NCBI GenBank assembly: GCA_027489105.1
Contig: JAIYAJ010000302.1
Location: 1 to 5,441 of the forward strand
DNA from: Zymomonas sp.
Lineage (GTDB): Bacteria > Pseudomonadota > Alphaproteobacteria > Sphingomonadales > Sphingomonadaceae
Length of the DNA: 5,441 nucleotides
Reading direction: 5' to 3'
Shown here: positions 1 through 5,441 of the stretch, one piece after another
Layout: every line of letters starts with the position of its first letter
How positions within the stretch are numbered: position 1 is the first letter of the stretch
Program-made: the position numbers and the translations under genes
The notes under the pieces: model-generated
The model's database searches: none
The model's input: the letters and a program-made list of their open reading frames with translations, nothing else
What the model was told of the DNA's origin: nothing

Positions 1-1266
1 CGCGGTGTCGCCGCGCTTCAGCGCAGCTTCGATCTCGCGATCCGCTGCTAGCCGCTTCAAGGCGTTCGCGGTCAGGCCGATTTTAGCGTTCTCGTCTTCG
101 AGACCGGCGATGTATTTGCGCGTGGCTTCGGCCGCCTTCTCGGCTTCGGACTGAATGTCCTTGCCGGCTTTCTTGGCCTTGCCTGCGGCCTGGATGACCG
201 GCGACGCCAGATCGTCCGAGATCGCGCCGGCCGAGGCGGCGGTCGAGGTCCCGGCGCCCGTCCAGATGCCCTTGATCTGCCCCGCCATAGCGCCGACGGC
301 GGACAGGTTCTTCGTCACGCCGGTCTTGTAGGTTTCGAGCGCCCCGGCGAAGTCGCCGCGGAACACCTGCATCACGGCCTGGGCGTTGGTCGCGAGCGCT
401 CGGCCCAGGTTCGAGAACGCCGTCACGACCACGACCGAGACGCTGGCCAGCAGCTTCAACGTGATCGACAGCGCCTGCGTGACGCCTTTCATCACGTCGG
501 CGTTCTTGGCCACCGACAGGAACGTGCCGCTGATGCTCTCAAGGGTCGGCGCCAGACCGGCCGCCAACTGCGTCGAGATCCCGGTCCCGATGGCCTTCAG
601 CTTATCGAGGTTCTCGTTGAACTTGCCGGCCGAGGCGGCCGCCTTGCTGTCCAGCGTGATCCCCAGGGCATCGGCTTCGGCGGTCAGCTTGCCGATGCCA
701 TCCGCGCCCTCGTTGAGCAGCGGGATCAGGTCGGCGCCCGACTTGCCGAACAGCGCCATGGCCAGGGCGGTCTTCTGCGCCCCGTTCTCCATTCCGGCGA
801 ACTTGCCCGCCACTTCGGTCAGGACAACGTCGCTGCCCTTCAGATGGCCGGTCGCGTCGGTCGCACTGATGCCGAGCTGCTTCAGGGCGTCGGCGGCCTT
901 GCCGCTGCCCCCGCCGGCCGCGTCCAGCAGCCCAACCGACAGTTTCTTGACGCCCGTCGAGAGCGTGTCGAGCTGAACCCCGCTGATCTCGGCGGCGTAC
1001 TTCAGGCGCGACAAGCTCTCGACGCTGAGCCCGATCTTCTGGCTCAGTTCGTCCATCTGGTCGGCTTGGTCGATGGCCCCCTTGAGAGCCACGCCCAGGG
1101 CGACGCCGGCCGCAGCCAGCGCCGCGCCGACGGCCGCCCCCGCCAGGGCCGCGCTCTTGCCGAACGACCCCAGGCTGGACTGCGCCTTCTTCAGGCCTTC
1201 GGTGAACTCGGCCGAGTTGAGGCCGAGGTCGACCTTCAGCGAACCAATGGTGGCGTTGCCGGCCAT
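1..1266 (-). CDS. Tail tape measure protein (N-terminal 422 residues, partial)
   Basis: The frame is open for 422 codons to the left edge; the C-terminus is outside the window. The ATG is preceded by AAAGGAGG (1271-1278) with a 4-base spacer. The N-terminus (ATIGSLKVDLGLNSAEFTEGLKKA) is the common opening of tape measure proteins. An Ala/Gly-rich hydrophobic segment spans about 38-62, then IGLSVESLSRLKYAAEISGV (78-97) and LFGKSGADLIPLLNEG (172-187), which are hallmark motifs of phage tape measure proteins. A second hydrophobic stretch lies at about 266-285. From about 360 onward the sequence is charged and helical (KAKKAGKD, EAEKAAEATRKYIAGLEDENAKI), typical of the coiled-coil rod. The protein sets tail length and probably helps DNA cross the inner membrane through the hydrophobic parts. 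Position after the chaperones is as expected. Confidence 0.92.
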   Translation of the reverse strand, partial: MAGNATIGSLKVDLGLNSAEFTEGLKKAQSSLGSFGKSAALAGAAVGAALAAAGVALGVALKGAIDQADQMDELSQKIGLSVESLSRLKYAAEISGVQLDTLSTGVKKLSVGLLDAAGGGSGKAADALKQLGISATDATGHLKGSDVVLTEVAGKFAGMENGAQKTALAMALFGKSGADLIPLLNEGADGIGKLTAEADALGITLDSKAAASAGKFNENLDKLKAIGTGISTQLAAGLAPTLESISGTFLSVAKNADVMKGVTQALSITLKLLASVSVVVVTAFSNLGRALATNAQAVMQVFRGDFAGALETYKTGVTKNLSAVGAMAGQIKGIWTGAGTSTAASAGAISDDLASPVIQAAGKAKKAGKDIQSEAEKAAEATRKYIAGLEDENAKIGLTANALKRLAADREIEAALKRGDTA

Positions 1267-1270
1267 GGGC

Positions 1271-1278
1271 CCTCCTTT
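1271..1278 (-). promoter_or_regulatory. Strong ribosome binding site of the tape measure gene
   Basis: AAAGGAGG lies 4 bases before the ATG at 1266-1264, within the 39-base gap after the T-like stop. It decides the tape measure start and matches the octamer used by the 169-aa protein at 4142-4149. Having its own strong site suggests that the tape measure is not coupled to translation of the T-like frame, which is reached only by a fraction of ribosomes if frameshifting is used. Confidence 0.75.
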
Positions 1279-1305
1279 CAGGACTGCGTTTGGATGGAGG
1301 CGGGT

Positions 1306-1527
1306 TCAGTCGCCGAAACTGGCGGCGCGCATTCCGGCGACGTGGAGATCCATGCTCCGCATGATCTCCTCGTCGCTCATGTCGCCGTCGTCTGCGGCCT
1401 CTCCCAACGCCCGCACGATGTCGGACCATGGGGGCGGGGTGGCGAAGCCCACGAACGTGCCGATGTCGTGCGCTAGCGCCAGGCGCTCGCGCCGCTCACG
1501 AGCCATCCGCTTGCGGGCGGCCCGCAT
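1306..1527 (-). CDS. T-like tail chaperone frame, probably expressed as G-T frameshift fusion
   Basis: From the first ATG this frame encodes 73 aa, beginning with a very basic helix (MRAARKRMARERRERLALAH) and ending in an acidic part (ADDGDMSDEEIMRSMD). That ATG has no Shine-Dalgarno sequence. The same frame stays open upstream, and from 1623 it encodes 32 further residues that look like a folded helix (WDWSARLDDWLELRL, then GTIADFGRLTPGLL). No ATG, GTG or TTG occurs in this frame from 1761 down to 1527. The frame is -1 relative to the gpG-like gene, exactly the relation of lambda G and T. I therefore expect the true product to be a fusion with the upstream chaperone, whose T part (about 105 aa) would bind the tape measure or tube protein. 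Separate translation from 1527 is the alternative. It lies 39 bases before the tape measure gene, as gpT does in lambda. Confidence 0.65.
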   Translation of the reverse strand: MRAARKRMARERRERLALAHDIGTFVGFATPPPWSDIVRALGEAADDGDMSDEEIMRSMDLHVAGMRAASFGD

Positions 1528-1568
1528 GTGGCGGGTCAGAAGGCCGGGCGTCAGCCGGCCGAAGTCGG

Positions 1569-1982
1569 CTATGGTTCCGAGGCGGAGTTCGAGCCAGTCG
1601 TCGAGGCGGGCTGACCAGTCCCACCCGCCGCGGGCGGAGGGTCCGCCGGGGCGTCCGCGCCGGCCTCCCCGTCGCTGCTGACCCCAGCGCCGAAGGCGGC
1701 GAGGAACGCTTCGCTGAGGATGGCGCCGGCGGGAGCGATCCCGACCGACGTCATCACCCGTCCAACCGCCTTTTCGTCGAGGTCTGCATGATGCTCGGCC
1801 AGCCCCGCGCGGAAGAGGGTCCGAAGATCCTTGATCCGCAGGTTGCCGCCGAGCATCGCCGCAATCTCGATCACGGTCTTGCCGAAGCGCTCTTCGAGGT
1901 CGATCAGCGCGTCGATGGTATAGACCATGCGATAGACCGACCCGTCCGCCTCGAACTTATACTCCCCCTTGAGCGTGTTCAT
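1569..1982 (-). CDS. Tail assembly chaperone, gpG-like (GTA TAC-type)
   Basis: 137 aa, close to lambda gpG (140 aa). The chosen ATG is 5 bases after the tube gene's TAA, with GAGG 11 bases upstream; a GTG at 2015 would extend it by 11 residues inside the tube gene and is less likely. The pattern LKGEYKFEADGSVYRMVYTIDALIDLEERFGKTVIEI near 4-40 matches the alphaproteobacterial GTA tail chaperone family (Phage_TAC_11 type). The helical core ends near residue 99 and is followed by a Gly/Pro/Ala/Ser/Thr-rich tail that looks unstructured. That tail overlaps a well-behaved -1 reading frame, suggesting a programmed frameshift to make a longer G-T form. The protein should hold the tape measure soluble and recruit tube subunits; it is not part of the finished virion in lambda. 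Confidence 0.85.
   Translation of the reverse strand: MNTLKGEYKFEADGSVYRMVYTIDALIDLEERFGKTVIEIAAMLGGNLRIKDLRTLFRAGLAEHHADLDEKAVGRVMTSVGIAPAGAILSEAFLAAFGAGVSSDGEAGADAPADPPPAAGGTGQPASTTGSNSASEP
1620..1626 (-). other. Candidate -1 ribosomal frameshift site (GGGTGGG)
   Basis: The chaperone frame reads GCG GGT GGG ACT here. Slipping back one base on GGGTGGG gives GGG TGG GAC and enters the T-like frame, whose sensible protein sequence starts at about WDWSARLDDW. The heptamer is not a canonical X-XXY-YYZ site, so the exact slip point is uncertain and could be anywhere before the TAG at 1569. A GC-rich inverted repeat CCGCC/GGCGG (1625-1637) overlaps its upstream edge. Slippage here would give a product of about 225 aa. 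Confidence 0.4.
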
Positions 1983-1987
1983 GGCGG

Positions 1988-2398
1988 TTACGACCTCACC
2001 GGCACGCTGGTGCACTTGATGGTGATGGAGCCTTTGAAGGCTTCACTCGCCCCGCCGGCTCCGGCGTCGTATTCGAGCACGAAGCCCTGATACGTGTCCT
2101 TGACCCCCGTCTTGCCGTAGGTTTGGCGGACGGCGCGAATCTCGTTGGAGATGTCCCACGCGGAGACGAAGGCGTCGACCGCGCTGCCGGGCTCCCAGAT
2201 CAGGTTGTAGACGAGCTGGCCATAGTTCGGCAGACCGGGGATCTGCTCCTCCGCGTCGCTGTCCATGTTGGTGACGTCGACCTGCGGCTTGGTCGGCTTC
2301 GGCTTCGGCATGTTGGTGATCTTGGCCACCTTGAAGAAGACGCCGGAGCCAGGGGCGGTTTCGACCTCAAGGGTGCTCTTCGAAGCGATAGAGGGCAT
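1988..2398 (-). CDS. Major tail tube protein
   Basis: 136 aa. AAAGGA at 2406-2411, 7 bases before the ATG, fixes the start. The protein has an N-terminal strand pair with FFKVAKITNM, then a P-rich turn (KPKPTKPQVDVTNMDSDAEE, about 33-51) that matches the vDvTnmdS..e signature of lambda gpV-type tube proteins, followed by IPGLPNYGQLVYNLIWEP, and a C-terminal beta sheet QGFVLEYDAG...FKGSITIK. It would polymerise as stacked hexamer rings around the tape measure. The length fits a minimal tube domain with no extra Ig-like domain. The 26-base gap before it gives it its own good ribosome site, as expected for a highly expressed subunit. Confidence 0.88.
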   Translation of the reverse strand: MPSIASKSTLEVETAPGSGVFFKVAKITNMPKPKPTKPQVDVTNMDSDAEEQIPGLPNYGQLVYNLIWEPGSAVDAFVSAWDISNEIRAVRQTYGKTGVKDTYQGFVLEYDAGAGGASEAFKGSITIKCTSVPVRS

Positions 2399-2424
2399 GT
2401 CAGGGTCCTTTCATATTCGCCGCG

Positions 2425-2820
2425 TCAGAAGACGCTGGCGTGCCAGACCCGGACGTCGAGCGACGCCCGGAAGAAGGTGGTCGAGCCGGTGGCGTCCGGG
2501 CCGTCCTGGGCCTCGGTCGTCTCGCGCCGGTTCTCGATGAAGGCTTCGGTGATCGGCGCGTCGAAGGGGCCATCCAGGGCCGCCGTCAGCGCACGCTCGA
2601 CCTGCCGCAGGCTTGCGAACGTGGACGCCCAGACGTCGATCTGCACGAGGTCGCCCTGCAGGTCGTCGCGGCCGTCCATGTGGTATTCGGGCGGCGCGCT
2701 GATCGTCTGCAGGCTGACCGATGGCAGCGCTTCGCCCTGCGGCCTCAGCAGCCAGTCCACCCGCTCGCCGATCAGCGCCGTGAGGTGCGCGACGAGGTAG
2801 GCGGGAAGCGCCTCTTCCAT
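2425..2820 (-). CDS. DUF3168-like tail terminator protein
   Basis: 131 aa. The ATG follows GGGGAGGG (2826-2833) with a 5-base spacer. The N-terminal helix LPAYLVAHLTALIGERV, then ALPSVSLQTIS, the strand GDLVQIDVWA near 56-65, the helix SLRQVERALTAALDG near 70-84, and a final beta strand ASLDVRVWH match the DUF3168 / lambda gpU-like tail terminator layout. Such proteins form a hexameric ring that caps the tail tube when the tape measure length is reached and joins it to the head. Its place just before the tail tube gene agrees. Identification rests on motif pattern and synteny. Confidence 0.83.
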   Translation of the reverse strand: MEEALPAYLVAHLTALIGERVDWLLRPQGEALPSVSLQTISAPPEYHMDGRDDLQGDLVQIDVWASTFASLRQVERALTAALDGPFDAPITEAFIENRRETTEAQDGPDATGSTTFFRASLDVRVWHASVF

Positions 2821-2821
2821 C

Positions 2822-3286
2822 TCAGCCCTCCCCGTCTTCGAGCGCCGCGGCGGCCTTCGCGGCCTTGCGGGCGCGGCGCTTCACGGTGCGTTCGATCTCG
2901 GCCCAGTAGATCTCGCCCAGCGCGCCCGGAATTTGATCCTTCGTCTCATCCCAGGCGGGACGGACGGCCGGGTGCGCGGCTTGCTGATGGGTTCCGAATT
3001 CCTCAGTGATGGCTTGCGTCAGCGGGCCCGGCCCGGCGTGCAGCTCGACCTCACTCGTCTTCGTGTGTTCTTTGCGCTGGCGGCGGCTGAGCTTCGTGCC
3101 GATCCCGCCGCTGTTCTTCAACGCGCCGGTCTTCTCGCGCACCTTCCCGCGCCAGGACTGGTCAAATGGCTTGAGCACCTTGCGGCCGGCGGCGCGGTGG
3201 ACGCCCCGGACGTTCCCGCCGAGCTCTTCCAGCTTGGCCGAGATCTCGTCGAAGCCGGTCAGCCCGACCGTCGTCTTCAGCGTCAC
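2822..3286 (-). CDS. HK97 gp10-like tail completion protein
   Basis: 154 aa, beginning at a GTG that overlaps the previous TGA (GTGA). The family pattern is clear: an N-terminal GFDEISAKLEEL helix, KVREKTGALKNS near 48-59 matching the usual TGaL..S motif, and EEFGTHQQAAHPAVRPAW near 95-112 matching the usual EFGT...A.PFLRPA motif. The basic C-terminal tail (residues about 133-147, rich in K, R and A) is a local extension. Members of this family act at the head-tail joint during tail completion. Gene order (head closure, gp10-like, DUF3168-like, tail tube) is the standard one for siphoviruses. One base separates its stop from the next ATG, and its last codons carry the next gene's GGGGAGGG ribosome site. 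Confidence 0.88.
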   Translation of the reverse strand: MTLKTTVGLTGFDEISAKLEELGGNVRGVHRAAGRKVLKPFDQSWRGKVREKTGALKNSGGIGTKLSRRQRKEHTKTSEVELHAGPGPLTQAITEEFGTHQQAAHPAVRPAWDETKDQIPGALGEIYWAEIERTVKRRARKAAKAAAALEDGEG

Positions 3287-3621
3287 GGCGCGCCGTCCGC
3301 CTGGGCTGCCCCAGTGAACTCAAGCCAGACCTGCCGGCCAATTTCCTTCGGCGGGTGGGTGATGTCGTAGCACCGACCTTCGCAGACCAACTGGTCTTTC
3401 GGGGTCACGCTGGCCATGTCCGGGCTCCAGCGCACCGTGAAGCGGACCGTCATGCGGGCGCCCGTCTGGGCTGCCCGCACGCGCTCGCTGTCCGAAATCT
3501 CGGCCTTGGCCGCCCACACCGTGACGAAGTCGGCCCAAGCCGACGTCACCTCGTTGAACGCGCCGCGGGTGACGGTTGCCCGTCGCACCGTCACCCGGCG
3601 GTCGAGATCCCCGGCGTTCAT
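3283..3621 (-). CDS. Phage head closure / head-tail joining protein
   Basis: 112 aa, the usual length for the Phage_H_T_join family (SPP1 gp16-like head completion proteins). Family-typical signs are the N-terminal AGDLDRRVTVRR, the W(A/T) pair region ADFVTVWAAK near 31-39, SERVRAAQTGA in the middle, the MTVRFTVRW strand near 57-65, and the C-terminal YDITHPPKEIGRQVWLEF. Such proteins form a ring under the portal/connector and close the filled head for tail attachment. It starts 4 bases after the preceding stop and ends in a 4-base GTGA overlap with the gp10-like gene, which supports co-translation. Family assignment is from remembered motifs and context; both agree. Confidence 0.85.
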   Translation of the reverse strand: MNAGDLDRRVTVRRATVTRGAFNEVTSAWADFVTVWAAKAEISDSERVRAAQTGARMTVRFTVRWSPDMASVTPKDQLVCEGRCYDITHPPKEIGRQVWLEFTGAAQADGAP

Positions 3622-3625
3622 CGCC

Positions 3626-4135
3626 TTAGGCCGACCGACCGATGATGACGATGTCGTACGTGACGGCCGCGCCGCCCGCCGAGTTCGCGATCTTCAGCAG
3701 GTCGCCGGTCGTAGCCGTCACGGCATAGGCCGGGTCCTTGGGAGCCACGATCAGGAAGAAGCCGCCAGGCTTGACCTTCACGGTATCCGTGGCGCTGCCG
3801 AACGGGGTGATGAACCCGTTCGATGCGGCGCCGCCGATCACCACGTCGTTCGTGTTGGCCGCCGCCGCCACAACGAGGATCGCGACAACCTCGGCGAAGT
3901 TGGCCGCCACGCCGAAGGCATCGGTCAGCGACCCGGCCAGGTCGAGGCTCTCGTTGGCCGACGCGGCCAGGGTGCGCGTGCTCGTGAAGACAGTGTCGGC
4001 CTGATTGGCGACCGTGCCCGTGGTCAGCGACACCTTGGGCGCCGCCGCCAGGTTCTGGGCCGGAACGGCCACGCCGTTCGCGCCCTGCACAAGGCCTTGG
4101 ATCAGAGCCGAGACGACAAGATTCACCGTGCTCAT
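3626..4135 (-). CDS. Conserved phage protein, probable virion component
   Basis: 169 aa, with a start fixed by an AAAGGAGG ribosome site 6 bases upstream. The sequence is rich in Ala, Val, Thr and Gly and reads as mostly beta strand, with few charged residues. It has an N-terminal block (about 1-28), then SLTTGTVANQADTVF, TLAASANESLDLAGSLTDAFG and FAEVVAILV, a GG.ASNGFITPFG loop near 101-112, a turn KVKPGGFFLI, and ends VTYDIVIIG. I recall similar proteins with a NxADTV, LDL.G.L.DAFG and TYDIVIIG pattern in siphovirus structural modules, but cannot verify this here and know no proven role. The gene lies 4 bases upstream of the head closure gene. A minor capsid, decoration or fibre-associated protein is a reasonable guess. 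The hydrophobic stretch near residues 80-92 (VAILVVAAAA) fits a buried strand better than a membrane span. Confidence 0.75.
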   Translation of the reverse strand: MSTVNLVVSALIQGLVQGANGVAVPAQNLAAAPKVSLTTGTVANQADTVFTSTRTLAASANESLDLAGSLTDAFGVAANFAEVVAILVVAAAANTNDVVIGGAASNGFITPFGSATDTVKVKPGGFFLIVAPKDPAYAVTATTGDLLKIANSAGGAAVTYDIVIIGRSA

Positions 4136-4205
4136 GATGAGCCTCCTTTGGGTTCAGTTCGGGTGGGTGGTTACGCGGGGCCGCCGCAGCGGCCGGAACG
4201 TCAGG
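4136..4205 (-). promoter_or_regulatory. 70-base intergenic gap with small hairpin and strong RBS
   Basis: This is the largest gap in the window. It contains a perfect 6-bp inverted repeat GGCCGC/GCGGCC with a 4-base loop at 4179-4194. No T-run follows it in the transcribed direction, so it is not a convincing intrinsic terminator; it might be a processing or attenuation hairpin, or chance in GC-rich DNA. An AAAGGAGG Shine-Dalgarno sequence at 4142-4149 lies 6 bases before the ATG of the 169-aa protein and fixes that start. No clear -35/-10 pair is visible. Confidence 0.4.
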
Positions 4206-5348
4206 TCAGGCCAGCGCCAGGCGCGCGGCGTCGAGCTTGTCGGTCAGCGCCTTCATGCCGTCGGCCAGGGCCACGGCGTCAGCGGTGCGGGCGGCGAGCT
4301 GGGCGTCGCGCTCGGCCAGGGCCGTCTTGGCGGCGGCCAGCTCGGCCAGCGCCTGGGCCGCCGCGGCCGAGGCGTCGCCCGTCACGACGTCGGGATCGTT
4401 GACCGCCGGCCGGTTGGCGCCGGCGGCGACGGTGTTGCCCGTGCGGGTCAGCGGCGAGCTGCTCTCGACGTTGATCGACGCCCGATAGGTCGAGCCGGGA
4501 TAGGTGCTGACGCGATTGCGGCGCAGGGTCACGTCGCGCCCCGCCATGACGCAGATCCCATGCGGGAAGGCGACGCAGATGTCGTTGTCTTCGATCAGCA
4601 CGCGGTCGAACCCGCCGTCGTTGAGCGTCGTCGTGACGGCCAGCTTCGAGCCGTCCGCCAGCGTCGTGCCCGCCGCATACGGGCGATCGTGATTGAACAT
4701 GCCCACGCCCTGACACAGGCCTTCGATGCTGTTCCGGCGGATCACGATGTCCGCGCAGGGCGCCGAGGTCGCCCGGCTCCAGAACTGGAACGCGTCGGGG
4801 TGGGCGCCGTCCGGCGGCATGAAGCCCGAGACCCGGTTCTCTTCGATCAGGATGTCGCGGCATTCGGCGAACTGCCCGGCGTCGGTCGCGAGACGGGTGA
4901 AGCCGTTCCGCAGCACTCGGACCTTGCTGGCCTTGCCGATCACGACGCCGGCCCGATTGTGCGCGAAGACGCTGTCGCGAACTTCGACGTCCTCGCCGCC
5001 GTTGATCCAGATCGAATTACCTTCGGTCTGCTGGGCCGGGTCGCCGATGAAGCGCCCACCCGCAAAGACGACGCGCTTGGCCCCGTCGATGCGGATGGGG
5101 TTCGCCCCCCGGAACAGCCCACCCTTGAAGACGATGCCCTCGACCTTGCCGCCGTACCAGCCCAGCGCGGCCTTGCTCGTGCCGCCGCTGTCGATGACGG
5201 CGTCGGTCAGGTCGTAGGTCACGGGCACGGCATAGGCGCCGCCGAAGCGGCGCGGCCCGAACACGCCCTTGAGCTTGATCGTGTCGCCGCCCTTGAGCTG
5301 CTTTTCGACAGCCGCGAGGTTTTCGGGCACGGCGTTCAGAATGGTCAT
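4206..5348 (-). CDS. Right-handed beta-helix (pectate lyase-like) virion protein
   Basis: 380 aa. The start is the ATG in the ATGA overlap with the preceding gene; an in-frame extension upstream is possible but would run through that gene's coding end. The N-terminus (about residues 9-30) has the L..A...LKGGDTIKLKG pattern that often opens parallel beta-helix folds. From about residue 63 to 310 there are repeated short coils of the type V.I..N.I (for example RDILIEENRVSG, ADIVIRRNSIEG, DRVLIEDNDI, RDVTLRRNRV). A DGAHPDAFQFW motif at 180-190 resembles the H-P-D...Q motif seen in many beta-helix proteins. Residues about 326-380 are alanine-rich with heptad-like spacing and probably form a coiled coil that could trimerise. 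No signal peptide is seen. Phage proteins with this fold are usually spikes, fibres or polysaccharide depolymerases; enzyme activity here is inference. Placement before the connector genes is unusual for a tail spike. Confidence 0.85.
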   Translation of the reverse strand: MTILNAVPENLAAVEKQLKGGDTIKLKGVFGPRRFGGAYAVPVTYDLTDAVIDSGGTSKAALGWYGGKVEGIVFKGGLFRGANPIRIDGAKRVVFAGGRFIGDPAQQTEGNSIWINGGEDVEVRDSVFAHNRAGVVIGKASKVRVLRNGFTRLATDAGQFAECRDILIEENRVSGFMPPDGAHPDAFQFWSRATSAPCADIVIRRNSIEGLCQGVGMFNHDRPYAAGTTLADGSKLAVTTTLNDGGFDRVLIEDNDICVAFPHGICVMAGRDVTLRRNRVSTYPGSTYRASINVESSSPLTRTGNTVAAGANRPAVNDPDVVTGDASAAAAQALAELAAAKTALAERDAQLAARTADAVALADGMKALTDKLDAARLALA

Positions 5349-5441
5349 GTGTTCACCGTCGTGATGGCGAGGCCGCCTTCCGGGTCGACGCGGTCGGTGG
5401 CGTCCCAAAAGCCCGTGCCGTTGTCGGGGTCGATGGCCGCC
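5345..5441 (-). CDS. C-terminal end of an unrecognised phage gene (partial)
   Basis: Only the last 31 codons and a TGA stop are in the window. The translated end contains a GFWDATDRVDPEGG stretch and finishes ITTVNT. The frame is GC3-rich and uninterrupted to the window edge. Its TGA overlaps the ATG of the beta-helix gene in an ATGA junction, so the two are probably translationally coupled and may work together. Its place upstream of the head-tail connector genes suggests a capsid-region or virion accessory protein, but the fragment is too short to assign a family. The start lies outside the window. Confidence 0.6.
   Translation of the reverse strand, partial: AAIDPDNGTGFWDATDRVDPEGGLAITTVNT

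Noticed and set aside
386..976. Plus-strand open frame of 196 codons with Ala/Ser/Pro-rich product
   Set aside because: It is the antisense shadow of the tape measure gene, with no ribosome site or domain.
602..1429. Minus-strand open frame of 275 codons overlapping the tape measure gene
   Set aside because: Its translation is almost entirely Arg, Gly, Pro and Asp, while the overlapping frame gives clear tape measure motifs.
1542..1560. 6-bp inverted repeat GGCCGG/CCGGCC as an intrinsic terminator
   Set aside because: It is inside the T-like coding frame and has no following T-run.
1983..2015. GTG start at 2015 for the gpG-like chaperone
   Set aside because: It would overlap the tail tube gene by 28 bases; the ATG at 1982 lies just after the tube stop and begins the family-like sequence.
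1428..2090. Plus-strand open frame of 220 codons
   Set aside because: It is antisense to the chaperone and tail tube genes and has a shadow-like composition; the minus-strand reading is supported by family motifs and gene order.
3416..4402. Long plus-strand open frame of 328 codons
   Set aside because: It runs antisense across three well-supported minus-strand genes, has a skewed Arg/Pro/Gly-rich composition typical of a GC-rich shadow frame, and shows no recognisable domain.
4279..4863. Minus-strand open frame of 194 codons inside the beta-helix gene
   Set aside because: It is an Arg/Pro/Gly/His-rich out-of-frame reading of the beta-helix coding region.
5349..5408. N-terminal extension of the beta-helix protein by 20 residues
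   Set aside because: The extension would lie within the coding end of the preceding gene and reads as Arg/Pro-rich shadow; the ATG in the ATGA overlap starts a normal beta-helix N-terminus.

Overview
The window is part of a phage structural module, either a prophage or a free phage genome. Every gene I can support lies on the minus strand and is read from right to left (high to low coordinates). Base composition is very GC-rich with strong GC3. The tail chaperone resembles the family found in alphaproteobacterial phages and gene transfer agents. Together these point to an alphaproteobacterial host, possibly of the Caulobacterales (Caulobacter, Phenylobacterium or Brevundimonas). The host group is inferred from composition and protein style, not from a search. 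No integrase, attachment site, tRNA, insertion sequence or CRISPR array is visible.

In order of transcription the layout is: (1) the last 31 codons of an unrecognised gene, 5441-5345; (2) a right-handed beta-helix protein with an alanine-rich coiled-coil C-terminus, 5348-4206; (3) a 70-base gap, then a 169-aa probable virion protein, 4135-3626; (4) a head closure (head-tail joining) protein, 3621-3283; (5) an HK97 gp10-like tail completion protein, 3286-2822; (6) a DUF3168-like tail terminator, 2820-2425; (7) the major tail tube protein, 2398-1988; (8) a gpG-like tail assembly chaperone, 1982-1569; (9) a short T-like reading frame, 1306-1527, which appears to extend upstream in the -1 frame and is probably made as a G-T fusion by ribosomal frameshifting; (10) the first 422 codons of the tape measure protein, 1266-1, which runs off the left edge.

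Genes 4 to 10 form the usual cassette for a long non-contractile (siphovirus-type) tail: connector, terminator, tube, chaperones and tape measure. No sheath gene is seen between terminator and tube, which supports a siphovirus. The genes are tightly packed, with 4-base overlaps at two junctions and gaps of 1 to 70 bases elsewhere, so they are probably one operon. No clear promoter or terminator is visible. The less ordinary points are the probable -1 frameshift between the chaperone frames and the beta-helix gene sitting on the head-connector side of the cassette instead of after the tape measure. I see no evidence for a wholly new system.
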